A stretch of 8,646 bases of DNA from CAYPJE01 sp964410945 (lineage in GTDB: Bacteria; Fidelibacterota; Marinisomatia; Marinisomatales; TCS56): positions 1 through 8,646 of the forward strand of contig CAYPJE010000073.1 in the NCBI GenBank assembly GCA_964410945.1. Reading direction: 5' to 3'. Of this stretch, positions 1 through 6,829 are shown one piece after another (position 1 is the stretch's first letter; each line of letters opens with the position of its first letter). Under the pieces are notes generated by a model that searched no databases, had not been told where the DNA came from, and was given only the letters and a program-made list of their open reading frames with translations. A program made the position numbers and the translations under genes.

Positions 1-216
1 TTGGCAATGCGGGCGAAAATGAGTGAGGTTTTATTACCGATTCTGTTATTTCCCCTGGTTTCACCATTGATAATTGCCCTGGTAAAAGCAAGTGCTGCCA
101 TACTTGCTAATCAGTCCTTTGAATACTGGCAATTCTGGTTTCAGCTGATACTTACATTTGCAGTTGTATTCGGGTCTGCCGGATACCTGCTTTTTGATCA
201 TATAACGGAAGAATAA
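1..216 (+). CDS. ccmB: CcmB, haem exporter membrane subunit (C-terminal part)
   Basis: This is the last 71 codons of a gene whose beginning lies before the window. CcmB is the integral-membrane permease subunit that works with the CcmA ATPase, CcmC and CcmD in System I cytochrome c maturation in the inner membrane. The visible part has the family's conserved Arg/Ser-Glu-Val-Leu-Leu-Pro stretch (here KMSEVLLPILLFPLVSP) leading into a hydrophobic helix. A second hydrophobic segment at about residues 45-66 ends in a short acidic tail. The TTG at base 1 is just the reading frame entering the window, not a credible start, because the homologous protein continues upstream. Its TAA stop shares one base with the ccmC start (TAATG), so the two are probably translationally coupled. 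The identification rests on the short motif plus the adjacent ccmC. Confidence 0.85.
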   Translation: MAMRAKMSEVLLPILLFPLVSPLIIALVKASAAILANQSFEYWQFWFQLILTFAVVFGSAGYLLFDHITEE

Positions 217-881
217 TGAAAAATATAATTCCCAATAAGTGGTTGCGGTATGGTTTCATTTTATTAGTATTTCTAATGATCGCCAACCTGATTAATATTG
301 TAGTTAACAGTCCAATGCACCCGGTACAGCAATGGTCGCAAAAGATATTTTATTACCATGTCCCCAGTGCCTGGGTTGGATTCCTGTCTTATTTCATAGT
401 GATGATTGCAGGTATCATCTTCTTGGCGAAGCGGGATTATTATTGGGACCGCGTCGGCCTGGCGGCAGCGGAAATCGGTACTTTCTTCACGATCATCGTA
501 TTGATTACCGGTCCGATCTGGGCCAGTGCCGCCTGGGGTAAAGCCTGGACCTGGGAACCCCGGTTGACTACCACGACAATCCTGTTCCTGATCTACATTG
601 GATATTTTATGTTACGTGCTTATGGCGGAGCTCCTGAACGCGTGGCCCGATATGCCGCCATCCTGGGAATAATTGCCTTTATCGATGTGCCGATTATTTT
701 TCTCTCGGTAAAATTCTGGGCACCGGAAGTTCAATCACATCCCCAGGTGGAAATGGCCAGCCAGAAGATTAATATTCTGGGACCATTCTTTTTATCACTG
801 GCAACCTTTACCATTATGTATTTTTTCATGCTCTGGTTGCGGTTGCGAGTCCTTGGACTGAAATCGAAAGCGGAGGGATAA
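216..881 (+). CDS. ccmC: CcmC, haem-handling membrane protein of cytochrome c maturation
   Basis: CcmC is a polytopic inner-membrane protein that presents haem to CcmE for periplasmic attachment to apocytochromes. The 221-residue product has about six hydrophobic helices, the usual number. The tryptophan-rich haem-binding motif is at residues 107-120 (WGKAWTWEPRLTTT). The two conserved histidine regions are H48 in YYHVPSAW and H175 in the loop after SVKFW, which correspond to the axial haem ligands of the family. One variation is that the usual Asp of the Trp-rich motif (WDxR) is Glu here (WEPR). The ATG overlaps the ccmB stop by one base and is preceded by GGAAG at 207-211, which supports this start. 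Downstream, a ccmD-like gene begins after five bases. Family assignment is firm; the exact roles of the variant residues are not shown. Confidence 0.95.
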   Translation: MKNIIPNKWLRYGFILLVFLMIANLINIVVNSPMHPVQQWSQKIFYYHVPSAWVGFLSYFIVMIAGIIFLAKRDYYWDRVGLAAAEIGTFFTIIVLITGPIWASAAWGKAWTWEPRLTTTTILFLIYIGYFMLRAYGGAPERVARYAAILGIIAFIDVPIIFLSVKFWAPEVQSHPQVEMASQKINILGPFFLSLATFTIMYFFMLWLRLRVLGLKSKAEG

Positions 882-886
882 CTAAT

Positions 887-1009
887 ATGGAATCAAAATT
901 TTTTACCGAATTTTTGCTTAGTTATATTGTGGTTTTAGGTGGAATTACAGGTTGGTTTATTATAATGTTCCATAAGGCAAAGCAGTTGGCCAAACGGATA
1001 AATAATTAG
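887..1009 (+). CDS. ccmD: CcmD-like single-helix protein
   Basis: A 40-codon gene with a good ribosome binding site: the GGAGGG at 872-877 sits nine bases before the ATG. The product has a short N-terminal segment, one hydrophobic helix (about residues 9-28, SYIVVLGGITGWFIIMF) and a basic C-terminal tail (HKAKQLAKRINN). That is the layout of CcmD, a tiny membrane protein that stabilises the CcmABC complex and helps release holo-CcmE. CcmD proteins share little sequence, so the call rests on size, topology and position directly after ccmC. By the positive-inside rule the basic tail should face the cytoplasm. In many genomes ccmE or ccmF follows, but here the next gene is a dehydrogenase 14 bases on. 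An unrelated small membrane protein remains possible. Confidence 0.72.
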   Translation: MESKFFTEFLLSYIVVLGGITGWFIIMFHKAKQLAKRINN

Positions 1010-1023
1010 AGGGATGAGCTAAA

Positions 1024-2097
1024 ATGCAGCGTAAAATTGTTCACGTAGTCGGCACCGGAACCATTGGTGAACCTCTGATCGGCTTACTGTGCGACTATCA
1101 TAAATATCTTGGTATCGATGAGGTTACTTTTCACAAGAATTCGCCATTGAAGAGTGATCGGCCGAAAACCAACAGCCTGATTCACCGTGGTGCCCGTCTG
1201 GCGGTGGATGAATCCAAATACAGCAATTTCCGTAAATTAGGTATGGATCCTGAGTTGGAGACCGAGGAGTCGATTAAGCGGGCTACGGTGGTGATTGATT
1301 GTACTCCCAAGGGAATTGGTAACTATCATAAGACCGAGTACTACCATAAATTTGATGAAAATGTAAAGGGATTCCTGGCTCAGGGAAGCGAGGACGGTTT
1401 CGGTAAAAAATATGCTCGTGGTATTAATGACAGCGCCCTGATTCCAGGTACTGATAATTTTATCCAGGTTGTATCATGTAATACCCATAACCTGGCTTGT
1501 ATCACTAAAACCCTGGCTCTGCATGATAATGTCGACCACGATAATCTGATTGAAGCCCGTTTTGTGTGCATTCGCCGGGCCAATGATATCAGTCAGTACG
1601 AAAATTTTATTCCCGCTCCCCAGGTCGGGCAGCATGGTTCGATCGATTATGGATCGCATCATGCCGTAGATGCCGCTGAGTTATTCAAAACACTTAACAA
1701 GGATATGAATCTGTTCTCATCGGCCATGAAAGTGAACAGCCAGTATATGCATGTATTGTGGTTTAACCTGAAGGTCAAGGAAGCGACTACCCTAAATGAA
1801 GTGATCGAACGTCTGCGAGCCAATCCGCTGGTTGCCATGACACAGAAAAACATGACCAGCACGGTTTATTCATTTGGCCGTGATCAGGGACATTTTGGCC
1901 GTATCCTGAATCAGACAGTAGTAGTGGAACAGACCCTGAACGTACGCAATGATCATGAAATTGCCGGTTTCTGTTTTACACCACAGGATGGCAACTCCCT
2001 TTTAAGCAGTATTTCCGCTGCCGAATGGCTGATGTTTCCCCATTCCTACGAAGATAAGATTCAATGTCTGTCTGATTTGTTTTTCAAGGAGATTTGA
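1024..2097 (+). CDS. gap: Archaeal-type (type II) glyceraldehyde-3-phosphate dehydrogenase
   Basis: The enzyme family oxidises glyceraldehyde 3-phosphate to 1,3-bisphosphoglycerate with NAD(P)+, in the cytoplasm, in glycolysis or gluconeogenesis. The 357-residue product resembles the archaeal class rather than the usual bacterial GapA. The Rossmann loop is GTGTIGEP (10-17), followed by DCTPKGIG (92-99), the catalytic-cysteine motif SCNT (151-154, Cys152), IRRAND (183-188) and a histidine motif GSHHAVD (210-216). GapA's SCTTN signature is absent. The archaeal motif SCNTTGLCR reads SCNTHNLAC here, so the arginine after it is lost and the protein is divergent. Length fits the class (about 340). 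A GAGGGATGAG stretch lies just before the ATG. It follows ccmD by 14 bases and its TGA stop overlaps the start of the next gene. Substrate and cofactor preference are inferred from family; a related aldehyde dehydrogenase cannot be excluded. Confidence 0.86.
   Translation: MQRKIVHVVGTGTIGEPLIGLLCDYHKYLGIDEVTFHKNSPLKSDRPKTNSLIHRGARLAVDESKYSNFRKLGMDPELETEESIKRATVVIDCTPKGIGNYHKTEYYHKFDENVKGFLAQGSEDGFGKKYARGINDSALIPGTDNFIQVVSCNTHNLACITKTLALHDNVDHDNLIEARFVCIRRANDISQYENFIPAPQVGQHGSIDYGSHHAVDAAELFKTLNKDMNLFSSAMKVNSQYMHVLWFNLKVKEATTLNEVIERLRANPLVAMTQKNMTSTVYSFGRDQGHFGRILNQTVVVEQTLNVRNDHEIAGFCFTPQDGNSLLSSISAAEWLMFPHSYEDKIQCLSDLFFKEI
2086..2091 (+). promoter_or_regulatory. Ribosome binding site AAGGAG inside the end of the GAPDH gene
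   Basis: AAGGAG is the best ribosome binding site near the following hydrolase. It ends only two bases before the TTG at 2094, shorter than the usual 5-9 base spacing. Upstream in this frame there is a stop at 2073-2075 and no ATG, and the next in-frame ATG (2151) would remove the conserved VVGPFQEN segment. TTG is therefore the likeliest start, with ATC at 2097 a remote alternative. Confidence 0.5.
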
Positions 2098-2750
2098 TCA
2101 TCGAACTGCAGACTTTTGTCGTTGGCCCCTTTCAGGAGAACACCTTTCTGATGGTCGATAGGGAATCCCGTAAGGGATTGTTTATTGATCCGGGTGACGA
2201 AGCGGACCGCTTGATTGATTATTGTACCAGTCACAAGCTTGAACCGATTGGAATTCTTAATACACATGCCCACCTGGATCATATTGGTGCAGTTGTTGAA
2301 TTGAAATCGCATTTCAAGATTCCCCTCTTTCTACATCAGCTGGAGAAACCGGTTCTGGAGGGGTATGAGCATTCATGTCGGATGTTTGGCCTGCCCGTTT
2401 TACCATCTCCGGAAGTTGACCACTGGATCAACGGATCGGACCAGTTCAGTATTGGCCCCTTTGAGATAAATTATCTGCATACTCCCGGACATACACCGGG
2501 AGGAATCTGTTTCTGGATCGGTAACCATGTATTTGTAGGCGATACACTGTTCCGGGGATCAGTTGGCCGAACTGACCTGCCCGGCGGGAGTTGGAGTACG
2601 CTGGAAAATTCCCTGATTGAACTGTTAAACACACTTAAGGATTCAGATCTGATTCACAGCGGACACGGACCTGATACAAATCGACAGTCAGAAATTGTTT
2701 CCAATCCCTTTATCCGGCCCCTGCTGACCCGCATCAATCAATTTAGTTGA
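2094..2750 (+). CDS. Metallo-beta-lactamase fold hydrolase, glyoxalase II-like
   Basis: A 218-residue hydrolase of the glyoxalase II / YcbL branch of the metallo-beta-lactamase fold, probably cytoplasmic. The two-metal site is complete: THAHLDH (H58, H60, D62, H63), HTPGHTPG (H133), GDTLFRGSVGRTDLPGGS (D150) and SGHGPDT (H191). The N-terminus carries the family's VVGPFQEN segment. It lacks the long C-terminal substrate-binding domain of classical hydroxyacylglutathione hydrolases (about 250-260 residues), so glutathione-thioester specificity should not be assumed. Relatives act on various thioesters. The TTG start overlaps the GAPDH stop by three bases, so translation is probably coupled. Since methylglyoxal arises from triose phosphates, a detoxifying partner for GAPDH is plausible, but this is inference. 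The gene ends 15 bases before tilS. Confidence 0.9.
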   Translation: MIIELQTFVVGPFQENTFLMVDRESRKGLFIDPGDEADRLIDYCTSHKLEPIGILNTHAHLDHIGAVVELKSHFKIPLFLHQLEKPVLEGYEHSCRMFGLPVLPSPEVDHWINGSDQFSIGPFEINYLHTPGHTPGGICFWIGNHVFVGDTLFRGSVGRTDLPGGSWSTLENSLIELLNTLKDSDLIHSGHGPDTNRQSEIVSNPFIRPLLTRINQFS

Positions 2751-2765
2751 CCTGGACTGATCAGC

Positions 2766-4154
2766 ATGGCGGAATCCCGGAAAAACGATTTATTCGCTCG
2801 CTTTGCAAACTTCCTGATACAAAATAAGATTCTGGCACCGGGAAATTCAATCCTGCTGGCCGTGTCCGGTGGGTTGGACTCGATGGTGTTGCTGGACCTG
2901 TTTTCACGTCTGACAATAGATTGGGAAATCAGGATCGGGGTGGCCCATGTGAACCACAATTTGCGATCAAATTCCAGAGACGATGCCAGTTTTGTTAGGG
3001 CATTCTGTACTGAAAGGGATATCTGGTACCGTGAGTTGAATCTGAACCCGGATGAAAGGGATAAGTCATATAATCTGGAGGCCTGGGCACGGGAAGAGCG
3101 GTATGGAGTGCTGCAAAGTGTGGCCAAGGAAGAAGGCTTTGATTTTATTGCCACCGGTCATCATTTAAATGATCATGCTGAGACAATCCTGATGCATATT
3201 GCCAGCGGTTGTGGACTTAATGGATTGTTGGGGATTCGCCCGGTTCTGAAAAATATTATCCGCCCTATGCTGGATTTCTCCAAATCAGAATTGCAGGCTT
3301 ATGCTGCCCAATACGAACTGGTATGGGTTGAAGATCAGACTAATCAGGATATTGATTTTACCCGGAATTATATTCGTCATAAAATAATTGAACCCTGGCT
3401 GGATCGCGATCCTGCCTTGTTGAATGGCTTGAAAACAGTATCCCGGCACACAGGAGAATATATATCGGCTATCGATTATGTGATTGAACAAGAGATTACT
3501 TCAAACGTAAAAAAAACAGATTACGGTTCCCGGATAATAATTGATGGTGCGATCGATCGATTACCGCTGGTAATCAGAATTGGCCTGATCAGAAAATGCA
3601 CCGGTAGTGAAAATGTGCCGATCAGGAATTATCACTTCACCGATCTGGGAAATTTCCTGGAATCGGCCGGCGTCGGTGATTTCTTAGAATTGCCAGCCGG
3701 CTGGAACCTGCTTTGTGATCGCGGAAATTGGATTCTTGATAAACCACAGATAATTACTGATGATCAGTGTAATGTGCCGATACCAGGTGAAATCAAATTC
3801 GGCACGATGGTGCTGAAAACCAGGTTTCGGGACATACCTAAACGATTTACCCGAACACCTTGGACAGAGTATATTGACTATCGCTTTTTAATGGATAAAC
3901 GCCTGATATTACGCACCTGGCAAGCCGGTGACCGCGTTAAGCCACTTGGGATGTCAGGCTATAAGAAAATCAGTGATTTGTTGGTCGATATGAAAATCGA
4001 TCGTTTCCAGAAGCAGAGTCAATTGGTTCTGCTGGCCGATGATGAAATAATCTGGGTCTGCGGACGGCAAATAAGTGATGTGGTAAAAATTAGTACAACT
4101 ACCGACGAGGTAGTGGAACTTTCAATGCAACTAATAGTTGGGAATAATGATTAA
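2766..4154 (+). CDS. tilS: tRNA(Ile)-lysidine synthase TilS
   Basis: TilS joins lysine to the wobble cytidine (C34) of the AUA-decoding tRNA-Ile using ATP, which changes both codon reading and aminoacylation. The N-terminal PP-loop ATPase shows SGGLDS (34-39), HVNHNLR (61-67), the ATGHHLNDHAET helix (129-140) and GIRP (156-159). EDQTNQDIDFTRNYIRH (189-205) matches the family's D-x-(S/T)-N...RN-x-IR motif. The C-terminal TilS domain is clear at about 380-442 (GDRVKPLGMSGYKKISDLL and WVCGRQISD). Length, 462 residues, is normal. In the central motif the usual HHxDDQAET reads HHLNDHAET, so one Asp is Asn and the Gln is His. There is no strong ribosome binding site before the ATG. The gene runs eight bases into hpt, the conserved tilS-hpt-ftsH order. 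Confidence 0.96.
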   Translation: MAESRKNDLFARFANFLIQNKILAPGNSILLAVSGGLDSMVLLDLFSRLTIDWEIRIGVAHVNHNLRSNSRDDASFVRAFCTERDIWYRELNLNPDERDKSYNLEAWAREERYGVLQSVAKEEGFDFIATGHHLNDHAETILMHIASGCGLNGLLGIRPVLKNIIRPMLDFSKSELQAYAAQYELVWVEDQTNQDIDFTRNYIRHKIIEPWLDRDPALLNGLKTVSRHTGEYISAIDYVIEQEITSNVKKTDYGSRIIIDGAIDRLPLVIRIGLIRKCTGSENVPIRNYHFTDLGNFLESAGVGDFLELPAGWNLLCDRGNWILDKPQIITDDQCNVPIPGEIKFGTMVLKTRFRDIPKRFTRTPWTEYIDYRFLMDKRLILRTWQAGDRVKPLGMSGYKKISDLLVDMKIDRFQKQSQLVLLADDEIIWVCGRQISDVVKISTTTDEVVELSMQLIVGNND

Positions 4155-4680
4155 AACGAAATATGATCTGGAGCCAGTGCTCTCCGCTGACGATATCAGT
4201 CGGCGGGTTAATGAAATTGCTAAAGAATTATCACAAAGATTTGAAAATGACGTACCGATAATGGTCGGCATCCTTAACGGCAGTTTCATTTTTCTCTCAG
4301 ATCTGATGCGCGCCATGACAATCGATTGTGAAATGGATTTCATCAAGTTAGCCAGTTACGTGGGGCATTCTTCCACCGGGACGGTAAAACTGATGAAAGA
4401 TATATCAGCCGACGTAACCGGCCGTCATGTAATCATTGTGGAAGATATTGTCGACTCTGGCCTTACGATAAAATTCCTGCGGGATCGTATGCTGGGAGCA
4501 GTTCCCAAATCGGTAACGATAGTATCACTGCTGATGAAACCAGAAATTGCTGATGTGGACTTCCCGATTGATTACGTGGGTTTTGAAATACCTCCGGATT
4601 TCGTAGTAGGCTACGGGCTTGATTATAACCAGAAGTTGAGACATTTACCGGCAATTTACCGGGTGAAAGGAACAGAATAA
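4147..4680 (+). CDS. hpt: Hypoxanthine phosphoribosyltransferase
   Basis: This purine-salvage enzyme converts hypoxanthine or guanine plus PRPP to IMP or GMP in the cytoplasm. The 177-residue product has the PRPP-binding loop VEDIVDSGLT (98-107) with E99, D100 and D103. The purine-site lysine is K131, and the hallmark YVGFEIPPDFVVGYGLDYNQ (143-162) is followed by KLRHLP. The flexible-loop region KLASYVGHSSTGTVK (67-81) is present. I chose the ATG at 4147 over an in-frame TTG at 4138, since family members begin close to this point and TTG would only add three residues; neither has a strong ribosome binding site. The start lies inside the last codons of tilS, and ftsH follows three bases after the stop. 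Some actinobacterial and firmicute Hpt proteins bind TilS or FtsH, so co-expression is suggestive but unproven here. Confidence 0.95.
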   Translation: MIKTKYDLEPVLSADDISRRVNEIAKELSQRFENDVPIMVGILNGSFIFLSDLMRAMTIDCEMDFIKLASYVGHSSTGTVKLMKDISADVTGRHVIIVEDIVDSGLTIKFLRDRMLGAVPKSVTIVSLLMKPEIADVDFPIDYVGFEIPPDFVVGYGLDYNQKLRHLPAIYRVKGTE

Positions 4681-4683
4681 TTT

Positions 4684-6774
4684 ATGGCTGAGAAGAAGAA
4701 GCCAACTAACCGACCCAACAGGCCGCAAACCGGAAACAGACCCGGATCACCAGACCGCCGGCCTGATCCGAATCAGCCGGTCCGTCCCCCGGTCAAGAAG
4801 AACGATAACGCACCTTTCCAGTGGAAAAAGGCTGGTAAGACTTCCGTAATCTGGGTCCTGATCCTGATGACGGCGATTTTCCTTTCTAGCCTGTTTACCA
4901 GCCAGGAAGGTAAAGAAATCGAGATAGAGTATTTCCAGTACAAAGATTTCCTGTCCCAGCGGATGTTCAAGGAAGCCGTGATCACTGAGAATATTTTTCA
5001 TGGTGTACTGGAGACACCCCAGACAATTGTGAAAGAATATGGTGTAATCAATGATGTGACTCGTGTTTATCTGGTTCTGCAGATCATTGACCGGGAAGAG
5101 CTGGCCTTATGGGATCAATACAATCTGCGCTACACGTTCAAGGAAAAGAATATTGACTGGACCGGTTATATGATTCGCAATATCCTGCCCTGGGTATTAC
5201 TGATTGGTATTTGGATTTTCCTGATGCGCCGGATGCAGGGGGGCGCCGGTGGTATGCGTGGAATCTTTAATTTCGGGAAGAGCCGGGCACGGGTATGGAC
5301 ATCTGATATGCCAAAGGTGACTTTTACCGATGTGGCTGGTTGTGTCGAGGCCAAGGAAGAATTAAAAGAGGTCGTTGATTTTCTTAAACGGCCTAAAAGG
5401 TACCAGAAGCTGGGAGCAAAGATTCCCAAAGGCGCCTTACTGGTAGGACCACCCGGAACCGGTAAAACGTTGCTGGCGCGTGCTGTGGCAGGAGAAGCCG
5501 GCGTGGCTTTCTTCAGTCTAAGTGGTGCCGATTTTGTTGAAATGTTTGTTGGTGTCGGTGCCTCCCGGGTGCGCGATTTATTCGAGCAGGGCAAGAAGAA
5601 TGCTCCCTGTATAGTATTTATTGATGAACTCGATGCTGTTGGACGTCAGCGGGGTGCCGGTCTTGGCGGCGGTCACGATGAACGGGAACAAACCTTGAAT
5701 CAGTTGCTGGTAGAAATGGATGGTTTTGAGGTAAATCAGCAGGTCATCATCCTGGCAGCAACCAACCGGCCGGATGTGCTCGATCCGGCACTGTTGCGTC
5801 CCGGTCGTTTCGATCGGCAGATTGTAGTTGATGCGCCGGATTACCAGGGACGGCTGGGTATCCTGAAGGTGCATACCAAAAATATTGTTCTGAATAAATC
5901 CAAGGTCAAATTGCAGACTCTGGCCAAAGGAACGCCCGGCCTGGTTGGTGCCGATTTGGCCAACCTGGTCAATGAGGCCGCTCTATTAGCCGCCCGGAAA
6001 CGTAAGAATGCCGTTGATATGTCTGATTTTGAAGAGGCTAAGGACAAGGTGATGATGGGTATCCAGCGGCGCAGCATGATTCTATCCGATGAAGAGAAAC
6101 GCCTGACAGCCTACCACGAGGCTGGCCATGCGCTGGTAGCATCTTTGACCCCTGGTGCTGACCCGATCCATAAAGTCACGATTATTCCCCGGGGGCGGGC
6201 ATTAGGTGTTACCACCCAGTTGCCGATGGATGAAAAACATGGTTATTCGAAAACCTATATTGAAATCCGCCTGGCTATCCTGATGGGAGGTCGTGGTGCC
6301 GAGGAACTGATTTTCAATGAATTGTCCACTGGAGCCGGAAGTGATATTGAACAGGCTACCGGAATAGCACGCAAAATGGTTTGCGAGTGGGGAATGAGTG
6401 ATCGGGTGGGACCAATGACCTTCGGAAAAAAGAATGAAGAAGTGTTCCTGGGTCGTGAGATTCAACATGCCCGTGATTACAGTGAAGCCACCGCCCGGAT
6501 GATTGATGAGGAAGTTGTTCGGTTTGTCCGAAAGGCTCAGAAACAGGCCGAGGAAACACTGAAGGAGAACATTGATACTCTGCATAAGATGGCAGACGTT
6601 CTGTTGCAGTTTGAAACGATTGACGCAACTGACATTAAAAAGATTATAGAAGGAAAGGCGATTAAACGATCGCCAAAGAATCGCCGGCCACCCCGTAGAA
6701 GACCTTCCACCAGAAAGAGTCAGCCCAAAAAGGAAACATCCCGGTCAAACAAACCTGTTACGCCAAAGAATTAG
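4684..6774 (+). CDS. ftsH: ATP-dependent zinc metalloprotease FtsH
   Basis: FtsH is a hexameric inner-membrane protease that extracts and degrades misfolded membrane proteins and short-lived regulators. Transmembrane helices lie at about 54-71 and 164-181, enclosing a small periplasmic domain. The AAA+ module has Walker A GPPGTGKT (255-262), Walker B VFIDELDA (311-318), the pore loop MFVGVGA (287-293) and LRPGRFDR (371-378, arginine finger region). The zinc protease motif is HEAGH (478-482), with the third ligand in GAGSDIEQAT (D554). At 696 residues it is longer than E. coli FtsH (about 645). The extra length is a cytoplasmic N-tail (1-53) rich in Pro and Lys/Arg and a strongly basic C-tail (661-696). 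Start ATG follows hpt by three bases; AAAGGA at 4666-4671 is a slightly distant ribosome binding site. Confidence 0.98.
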   Translation: MAEKKKPTNRPNRPQTGNRPGSPDRRPDPNQPVRPPVKKNDNAPFQWKKAGKTSVIWVLILMTAIFLSSLFTSQEGKEIEIEYFQYKDFLSQRMFKEAVITENIFHGVLETPQTIVKEYGVINDVTRVYLVLQIIDREELALWDQYNLRYTFKEKNIDWTGYMIRNILPWVLLIGIWIFLMRRMQGGAGGMRGIFNFGKSRARVWTSDMPKVTFTDVAGCVEAKEELKEVVDFLKRPKRYQKLGAKIPKGALLVGPPGTGKTLLARAVAGEAGVAFFSLSGADFVEMFVGVGASRVRDLFEQGKKNAPCIVFIDELDAVGRQRGAGLGGGHDEREQTLNQLLVEMDGFEVNQQVIILAATNRPDVLDPALLRPGRFDRQIVVDAPDYQGRLGILKVHTKNIVLNKSKVKLQTLAKGTPGLVGADLANLVNEAALLAARKRKNAVDMSDFEEAKDKVMMGIQRRSMILSDEEKRLTAYHEAGHALVASLTPGADPIHKVTIIPRGRALGVTTQLPMDEKHGYSKTYIEIRLAILMGGRGAEELIFNELSTGAGSDIEQATGIARKMVCEWGMSDRVGPMTFGKKNEEVFLGREIQHARDYSEATARMIDEEVVRFVRKAQKQAEETLKENIDTLHKMADVLLQFETIDATDIKKIIEGKAIKRSPKNRRPPRRRPSTRKSQPKKETSRSNKPVTPKN

Positions 6775-6787
6775 ACTGTATTTCATT

Positions 6788-6829
6788 TATAATCTTGGGA
6801 AACAGTAGTAATTTTGCTACTGTTATAAT
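6788..6829 (+). promoter_or_regulatory. Possible promoter/operator region before folP
   Basis: This is the only sizeable non-coding gap in the window (6775-6833, 59 bases). It contains two exact TATAAT hexamers, at 6788-6793 and 6824-6829. Between them is a perfect inverted repeat, AACAGTAG (6801-6808) and CTACTGTT (6817-6824), whose last base is the first base of the second hexamer. No convincing -35 box lies at the right distance from either hexamer. The dyad has no following T-run, so it does not look like an intrinsic terminator for ftsH. A start site from the second hexamer would fall at or next to the folP ATG, giving a nearly leaderless message, consistent with the absence of a ribosome binding site. 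The function is inferred. Confidence 0.35.
6801..6824 (+). repeat. Perfect 8-bp inverted repeat with 8-base spacer
   Basis: The arms AACAGTAG and CTACTGTT pair exactly around TAATTTTG. In RNA they would form a modest, A/U-rich stem-loop; in DNA they could be a protein-binding dyad. The repeat cannot be extended by Watson-Crick pairs at either end. It sits in the ftsH-folP gap, 9 bases before the chosen folP start. Confidence 0.6.

Noticed and set aside
961..966. Exact TATAAT inside the ccmD-like gene, as a promoter for GAPDH.
   Set aside because: It encodes part of the transmembrane helix (Ile-Ile-Met codons), no -35 box stands 16-19 bases upstream, and AT-rich codons make it likely by chance.
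2738..3154. 138-codon minus-strand open frame opposite tilS.
   Set aside because: Antisense to the conserved PP-loop region; Ser/Arg-rich composition without a domain or ribosome binding site context.
3549..3560. Tandem GATC-type repeat (GCGATCGATCGA) in tilS.
   Set aside because: Short, in frame (Ala-Ile-Asp-Arg codons) and isolated; nothing suggests a functional repeat.
4138..4146. TTG at 4138 as the hpt start.
   Set aside because: The ATG three codons later is the standard choice and fits the family length.
4758..4780. Near-perfect inverted repeat (CCGGCCTGAT / ATCAGCCGG) in the first codons of ftsH.
   Set aside because: It has a one-base bulge and falls in Pro/Arg-rich coding sequence, where CCG and CGG codons readily pair. 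I see no reason to call it a control element.
5166..5594. 142-codon open frame on the minus strand, opposite the FtsH AAA+ domain.
   Set aside because: It lies wholly within a strongly conserved gene, has no recognisable motif and composition typical of an antisense shadow.
6801..6824. The inverted repeat as an intrinsic terminator of ftsH.
   Set aside because: The stem is short and AT-rich and no run of T follows; it is better read as an operator-like dyad or chance.
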